The position numbers and the translations under genes are program-made. Shown piece after piece: positions 59,365 to 64,000 of a stretch of 64,000 bases of DNA. Position 1 is the stretch's first letter; each line of letters starts with the position of its first letter. The DNA lies in NCBI GenBank assembly GCA_013146195.2, contig CM028378.1:75173254-75237253 (forward strand), in the 5' to 3' direction. Source of the DNA: Codonopsis lanceolata. Its lineage: Eukaryota > Streptophyta > Magnoliopsida > Asterales > Campanulaceae. The notes under the pieces are model-generated. The model was not told the origin of the DNA, ran no database searches, and saw nothing but the letters and a program-made list of their open reading frames with translations.

Positions 59365-59740
59365 CTCGTAGTTTTTCCCAAACATCTTTAGCCGTTGACA
59401 AACCAAACACGGTATCAAGGACATCTTCACTGAGAGATCCTAAAATCCATCCTTTAACAAGTCTATCTGATCTTTTCCACATCATGTAATCTTTATTAGT
59501 CATCGTGGCCGCTTCTCCCGTTCTATTGCCATTGCTTGAACTTTCAGCATCTGAAATTGTTTCAGGCGGTTTCGATGTTGTTCCATCAATAAACCCTACC
59601 AAGTCTTGGCTCTCTAAGAGACAAAGCATTTGTGTTTCCCATCGAGAGTAGTTGTTGGCAAAAAGCTTGATTGAAACAATGCTTGCTGGATTGACAGTGG
59701 ATGGGTATGGATAACTTGAAGAAGATGATGATAAAGCCAT
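59365..59740 (-). CDS. Gag-like first exon, copy A2
   Basis: The minus strand reads MALSSSSSSYPYPSTVNPAS and continues as in copy A, including the ISDAESSSNGNRTGE segment, to a phase-1 donor, G|GTACAT, at 59364. The frame is also open upstream to an ATG at 59797, but sequence above 59757 is unrelated to the other A copies, so 59740 is preferred. It differs from A by a few codons (TTSKPPET, SDRLVKG). An extra copy made by duplication within the right arm. Confidence 0.65.
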
Positions 59741-59754
59741 ATCTATGTGAAAGG

Positions 59755-60125
59755 AACGATTCATAATTAAGTAACATTGAGGCATGATTGCAAGCATTGA
59801 TGTCTAATTATTTATATATCGAGACATGATTTGAAGGAATGATGTTTAATTAAGTCACACTGATATATTATTGCAAATAACGATGACTAATAAACTAAAG
59901 CCGAAACATGATTGTAAGGAACGATGCTTTATTAAGTAACACCGAGACATGATTGGAAGAACCAATACGTAATTTTTAAATCATTAAACCCATATATTTT
60001 TAAGTCAAGGCAGAATAAAAAAATTTGTTGTTTATTTAAATTACACCGATGCTGAATTGCAAGATACAATGCCTAATTAAAAACACCGAGACAAAATTGG
60101 ACACACACATCATAGACAACGATGC
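59755..60125. repeat. ~45 bp minisatellite (ACGATG / CGAGACATGATTG)
   Basis: About seven imperfect units with GGAACGATGCTTTATTAAGT and AACACCGAGACATGATTG. It replaces the normal upstream sequence of exon A2. Positions 60126-60600 resemble the reverse of 9960-10440 in places (AAATTGGATTTGTCTG, GATTTATTCGGC); no gene. Confidence 0.7.
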
Positions 60126-60599
60126 TCAAATTGGATTTGTCTGTAAGTGATTTATTCGGCTTCTACCCACCTGTGATTCCATTATATTCCATGTGATTTC
60201 ATTCCTTGTGATTCTAGTACAAACCAAGCAGTTGATTACAAAATTACAACGGAGATAGAACACAAATGTTATGTGTCTGCTCCATATGAAATGAAAAAGC
60301 GTGTAATAGAATAAACACGTTGATTACAAAACTACAACGAAGATATAAACAAATGCTTAGCCCAATTCTCTTCTTGATGGACAGATGACCATATATGAAT
60401 TTAGGATGAAAGAGCTTCAAAGGGAAAATGAAATCGGGAATGGTTATGAGATTTTGGAGAAGAAAGGACGGTAGGAGGAGGGACATTTAACGAAGAAAAT
60501 GACGAAAATAGACTTATGCAGTTGAAAAAAAACAAGGTACTTGAGTAGTTATAATTCTAACAAATGATACCGGCTCACAATTATTCCTTATTAAAAAAT

Positions 60600-61057
60600 A
60601 AATAACTTAAATGAACAACCTATTACCTATCTAAGAGCATCCACAACAACAACTCTCAATACCATTCTCTAAACATCTCGTTTTCTGTTCCAGTTCACTT
60701 TTTCAACTCTCTATAAAAAAAATGCATTCCAATAACCACACTCTTTATACAACTCTTCAAAAAACCTAAAATCTCTCAAATCTCATCTAACAAACCTAAC
60801 TACTGATATATTTTCTATCCTTTTTATTTTTATTTTCCTACTACAATTTGAATAAAATATTTTAAATATTTAAATTTATATTTATATTCTATAAAAATAA
60901 AGTTGTGTAGTTTAATAATTACAATTACGAGATATTGTAACTAGGTGATTGTAGTGCAAAGAGTTTAATTAATACTTTTTCACTTTTTCTTTCTTCTTCA
61001 TTTTTACATTTCTTCATAGTCTTCAAAAATAAAAACGCCTCCATAATTACTTGTACA
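60600..61057. other. AT-rich, no gene
   Basis: Begins near AAGAGCATCCACAACAACAA, a word seen at ends of non-autonomous DNA elements, but no partner terminus was found. Confidence 0.35.
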
Positions 61058-61065
61058 GCTATAAT

Positions 61066-61407
61066 TAGGGGTGTAAGTGGTTCGGTTTGGTTTGATTTAT
61101 ATCAAAAACACAAACCGAACCGCCTCATAGTGGTTCCAAAAATCTCAAACCGAACCGAACCGAACCACTCAGTTTGGTTTGGTTTGATTCGGTTTTGTGG
61201 TTTATATAAATTATGTTTAATAAAATTAACCAACATTAAAAATAACAATAAAAATAAGATTTTAATTTGGAATAAACATCAAAATTAGTAAATAATCTAC
61301 TAACAACAAATTATCATAAATAAAACAATACAAATTCTAAAATAAACACAAACAATGGAAGAAACGATAGTTCTCCAATAATCAAGATTTTGTTTTGTTT
61401 AATATCC

Positions 61408-61476
<69 letters not shown>

Positions 61477-61720
61477 GAATAAATCAAAGGTTCAAAATAG
61501 TTAATAAATGTAATATAATATATATTATATAATAAATAAGTAAAAATATATAGGATGGTTTGGTTCGGTTTGGTTTGGTTCGATATCTAAAACCGTGAAT
61601 CGAACCGCGTGGATTTACAATTTTTGAAACCGAAACCGAACCGTCTTCGATCAAAACCGAACCAAACTGACTTGTTTGGTTTGGTTTGGTTCGGTTCTGT
61701 GGTTCCGATTTACACCCCTA
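61066..61720. mobile_element. Non-autonomous hAT element
   Basis: 655 bases with ends TAGGGGTGTAAGTGGTTCGG and CCGATTTACACCCCTA and a perfect 8-base duplication GCTATAAT (61058-61065, 61721-61728). Subterminal arrays of GGTTTGGTTCGG and CCGAACCGAACC. Core contains (TA)n at 61410-61474. No transposase. Confidence 0.93.
61410..61474. repeat. (TA)n microsatellite
   Basis: Pure TA run in the hAT core. Confidence 0.96.
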
Positions 61721-61729
61721 GCTATAATG

Positions 61730-62211
61730 TAGCAAATGTGGAGTAGATATTCAAAGCCACAAACCAAGGAGTATGTCTCCTGTAATACCGTCTTATGGAT
61801 TTTAATTCGCAAGATGGAGCCCCACTCTCTCACAACTCAACCCACCAATACAAAATATATCTGTGAGACCGTCCTACACAAGTTTTTGCCCAAACAAAAT
61901 TACTAAACCGAACAAAGATAAAAAAAACCTAGCTAAGAAAAAAAAAAAACTCCAAACCTTCAAGTCAATCATTAGTCTTCTAAGCTTCAAAAGTCTTAAT
62001 CTTCAAGTATTAGATGCTAAAGTTTAAACAATATTACATATAGCTACGATAATTTGGTAAATATAAGTATGTATTAACTTACTATATAGCCACACGGGGA
62101 ACGAGACGAGTACTAGTAATACCATATACAAACCATTCCTCATTTTCTAAATTCAGTTATTTCTCTCCGCCTCATATCCAATTAACAACGTTAACCTCGG
62201 TTCGTTTTCAA
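61730..62211. other. No recognisable gene
   Basis: Spacer between the hAT element and the duplicated intron segment; ends at GGTTCG|TTTTCAAAATTGTCAC, the edge of the exon A duplication. Confidence 0.4.
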
Positions 62212-62411
62212 AATTGTCACACCCAATAAACATACATTAGTGTTTCAGAAAACCAAAAACGATAATAGTAAAAAATAAATCAAAAAAACATTTAAAATAT
62301 TAGTGGGTTTGTTTGTTTACCCTTACCAAAAAGAAGAAATTAAAGAAAAGTAAAAACTAAAATTAAAAATAAAAATTTGAAAATATATTCGGTGTTAAAG
62401 TAATTATATAC

Positions 62412-62745
62412 CTCGTAGTTTTTCCCAAACATCTTTAGCCGTTGACAAACCAAACACTGTATCAAGGACATCTTCACTGAGAGATCCTAAAATCCATCCT
62501 TTAACAAGTCTATCTGATCTTTTCCACATCATGTAATCTTTATTAGTCATCGTAGCTGCTGTTTCAGGCGGTTTCGATATTGTTCCATCAATAAACCCTA
62601 CCAAGTCTTGGCTCTCTAAGAGACAGAGCATTTGTGTTTCCCATCGAGAGTAGTTGTTGGCAAAAAGCTTGATTGAAACAATGCTTGCTGGATTGACAGT
62701 GGATGGGTATGGATAACTTGAAGAAGATGGTGATGATAAAGCCAT
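62412..62745 (-). CDS. Gag-like first exon, copy A1 (15-codon deletion)
   Basis: The minus-strand frame starts MALSSPSSSSYPYPSTVNPA, ends DVWEKLRG, and has a phase-1 donor, G|GTATAT, at 62411. Compared with A and A2 it lacks 15 codons (ISDAESSSNGNRTGE) exactly in frame, reading PPETAATMTNKDYMMWKRSD across the join. Upstream sequence (AGGGCAGGCAACTGGTTGAA) is shared with copy A in the left arm, so A1 keeps the ancestral 5' flank while A2 keeps the ancestral 3' flank. Confidence 0.65.
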
Positions 62746-63209
62746 ATCTATGTGAAAGGGCAGGCAACTGGTTGAATATACAAACTAAGTTGTGATCAGT
62801 CTGGTTATGCTTTTAAATTATTAATAAAGATTCCTCCAGGCTCTATTTAGATTATAATAACAAGAAAAGGATCAAATAATCCTCTTTTTTAAAAGTTGAA
62901 ATTCGAACGTACAACAGGATCTCCCCATCTACAGTCAAAGAATTTCCCCAATTCTGACTTTATTCCATTAATGCACCCTACTTGATTGTAAGATTAATTT
63001 AAATTGTCAGTATCATAATTAAATGAAATTTACTTTTGTAATATCAATAATAATATATAAGCTAGTTTTATATATATAATTCATGACATGAATTTAAAAA
63101 GGATGGTATTTTTGTCTATGTGATCTTGACATTAGATGAGATGAATTTAGGGATAATTAATTTCACTTGGGCGAGGTCTTATTGGTTTCCTCGTCTAAAA
63201 GGCTAAAAC

Positions 63210-63394
63210 TGTAATACCCCAATCCCACATCGGGTAGATGTGGGACTTGTGGACTTGTGTTTGATTTATAAGGTAGTCATGCGCTATTACTGGGCACCAA
63301 CATTATCCATGGACTTTTGAGTTGATGTCGATGACCCAAAAGGGCAGGTGCCTACACACATAACGGACCGGGCTCTCAAACTCGGGTCATTACA
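63210..63394. mobile_element. Short LTR-like element (partner of 5695)
   Basis: 185 bases, TGTAATACCCC ... GGGTCATTACA, flanked by AAAAC on both sides (GTTTT on the other strand). Internal CCCACATCGGGTAGATGTGGG. Same insertion as in the left arm, with about 32 bases less. Confidence 0.75.
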
Positions 63395-63962
63395 AAAACT
63401 AAGTTCGAGCTCATTAGTTCCAATCAACCACAGTCGAGGCAAAGCTATGAAAAAAAATAATAAAAATTGGAGTCAGTATTTTCTGCCCCAGTAAGGTTCC
63501 AGACAAAGTGTTCTATTTTTGGGACGCAATAAAGCTTCTATAGAGAATTTCGCACGAGGACTTTGCATCCGATAGGGGAAATTCTCAACTTCAAAAGCAG
63601 GCCAAGGATATATGCTTGAGCCTAATACCAGTTTCCAAGCAAGACCAAATTTAAAATAGGAGAAATGACCCGCCTTTTACCTATTATCAAACATTTTTTC
63701 GCGGTCCGCATTCTTTTTTTCAATCATAAAGAGTTATTTTTGAGGTTGAAAAGACTATGATACCTTTAATAAATCGAAGGCATGATGCAGAGAGCACTTA
63801 TTCTGTGCATCGCATTGCATCAATTTTTGCACTCCGATGTATTGATTTAAATTACCTAATCAAATTATGCATCGTGGTGAACCAATAAAATACACAGTAA
63901 TGCATCAATTTAAATTACCAAATCTAATTTTTGCTCCTGATGAGCTCGACCAAAATCCTGAT
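63395..63962. other. Outer part of the right arm, no gene
   Basis: Inverted partner of 4889-5690 without the Stowaway MITE. The empty TA site is near 63456. Homology stops about 63962; the last ~38 bases are unique. Confidence 0.6.
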
Positions 63963-64000
63963 CATGAGCTGGGCCCATGTGCTCTCACGTGATAAGCACA

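Larger units (their letters stand above)
50605..63962. repeat. Right arm of giant imperfect inverted duplication
   Basis: Reverse-complement partner of 4889-20946; anchor pairs are listed there. It is about 2.7 kb shorter overall because it lacks the 10004-17340 segment, but it has gained an extra copy of exon A with ~2.4 kb of spacer, an hAT element and an hAT MITE. It also keeps the GAUT-carrying transposon that is deleted in the left. Confidence 0.85.

Overview
This window reads as nuclear DNA of a flowering plant, most likely a eudicot: it is AT-rich, has spliced genes, and is packed with plant-type mobile elements (Stowaway-like and hAT MITEs, Helitrons with a PIF1-type helicase, a CACTA end, copia-type and gypsy-type LTR pieces, a TRIM-like solo LTR). 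It also carries long microsatellites and one 100-N assembly gap. I cannot name the species.

The only substantially complete gene is a spliced ankyrin-repeat/PGG-domain membrane protein (ITN1/ACD6-like family) on the + strand at about 25.6-28.6 kb. Its exons join in consistent phase. Around it lie at least six copies of a different exon type, encoding a domain like the N-terminus of copia-type Gag polyproteins. Every copy ends in a phase-1 splice donor, and the first ankyrin exon has a phase-1 acceptor. The simplest reading is a family of Gag-ankyrin-PGG fusion genes whose first exon has been amplified without the rest of the gene.

Layout. 1-4.9 kb: tail and decayed leader of further exon units, a Helitron 3' end and a duplicated minisatellite block. 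4.9-20.9 kb: left arm of a very large inverted duplication, with exons A, B and C on the + strand. 21-25.5 kb: MITE pair, Helitron helicase remnant, minisatellites. 25.6-28.6 kb: ankyrin-PGG gene. 28.8-36.9 kb: tRNA-related element, directly repeated segments, receptor-kinase fragment, hAT element, LTR-like piece. 36.9-44.2 kb: CACTA terminus, degenerate telomere-like minisatellite, another hAT-like insert, a possible minus-strand promoter. 44.2-46.5 kb: 0.9 kb of AAT repeats followed by 1.4 kb of AAGTT repeats. 46.95-47.05 kb: gap. 47-50.4 kb: a tandem duplication carrying an hAT element. 50.6-63.96 kb: right arm, with exons C', B', A2 and A1 on the - strand.

The two arms differ by clean insertions and deletions. 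A Stowaway MITE is only in the left arm and an hAT MITE only in the right, each with a perfect empty site in the partner. About 7.3 kb of nested elements is only in the left, and a transposon carrying a galacturonosyltransferase gene fragment is complete only in the right. The inversion is therefore an old, real duplication and not a simple assembly error. No CRISPR, operon or viral gene was seen.
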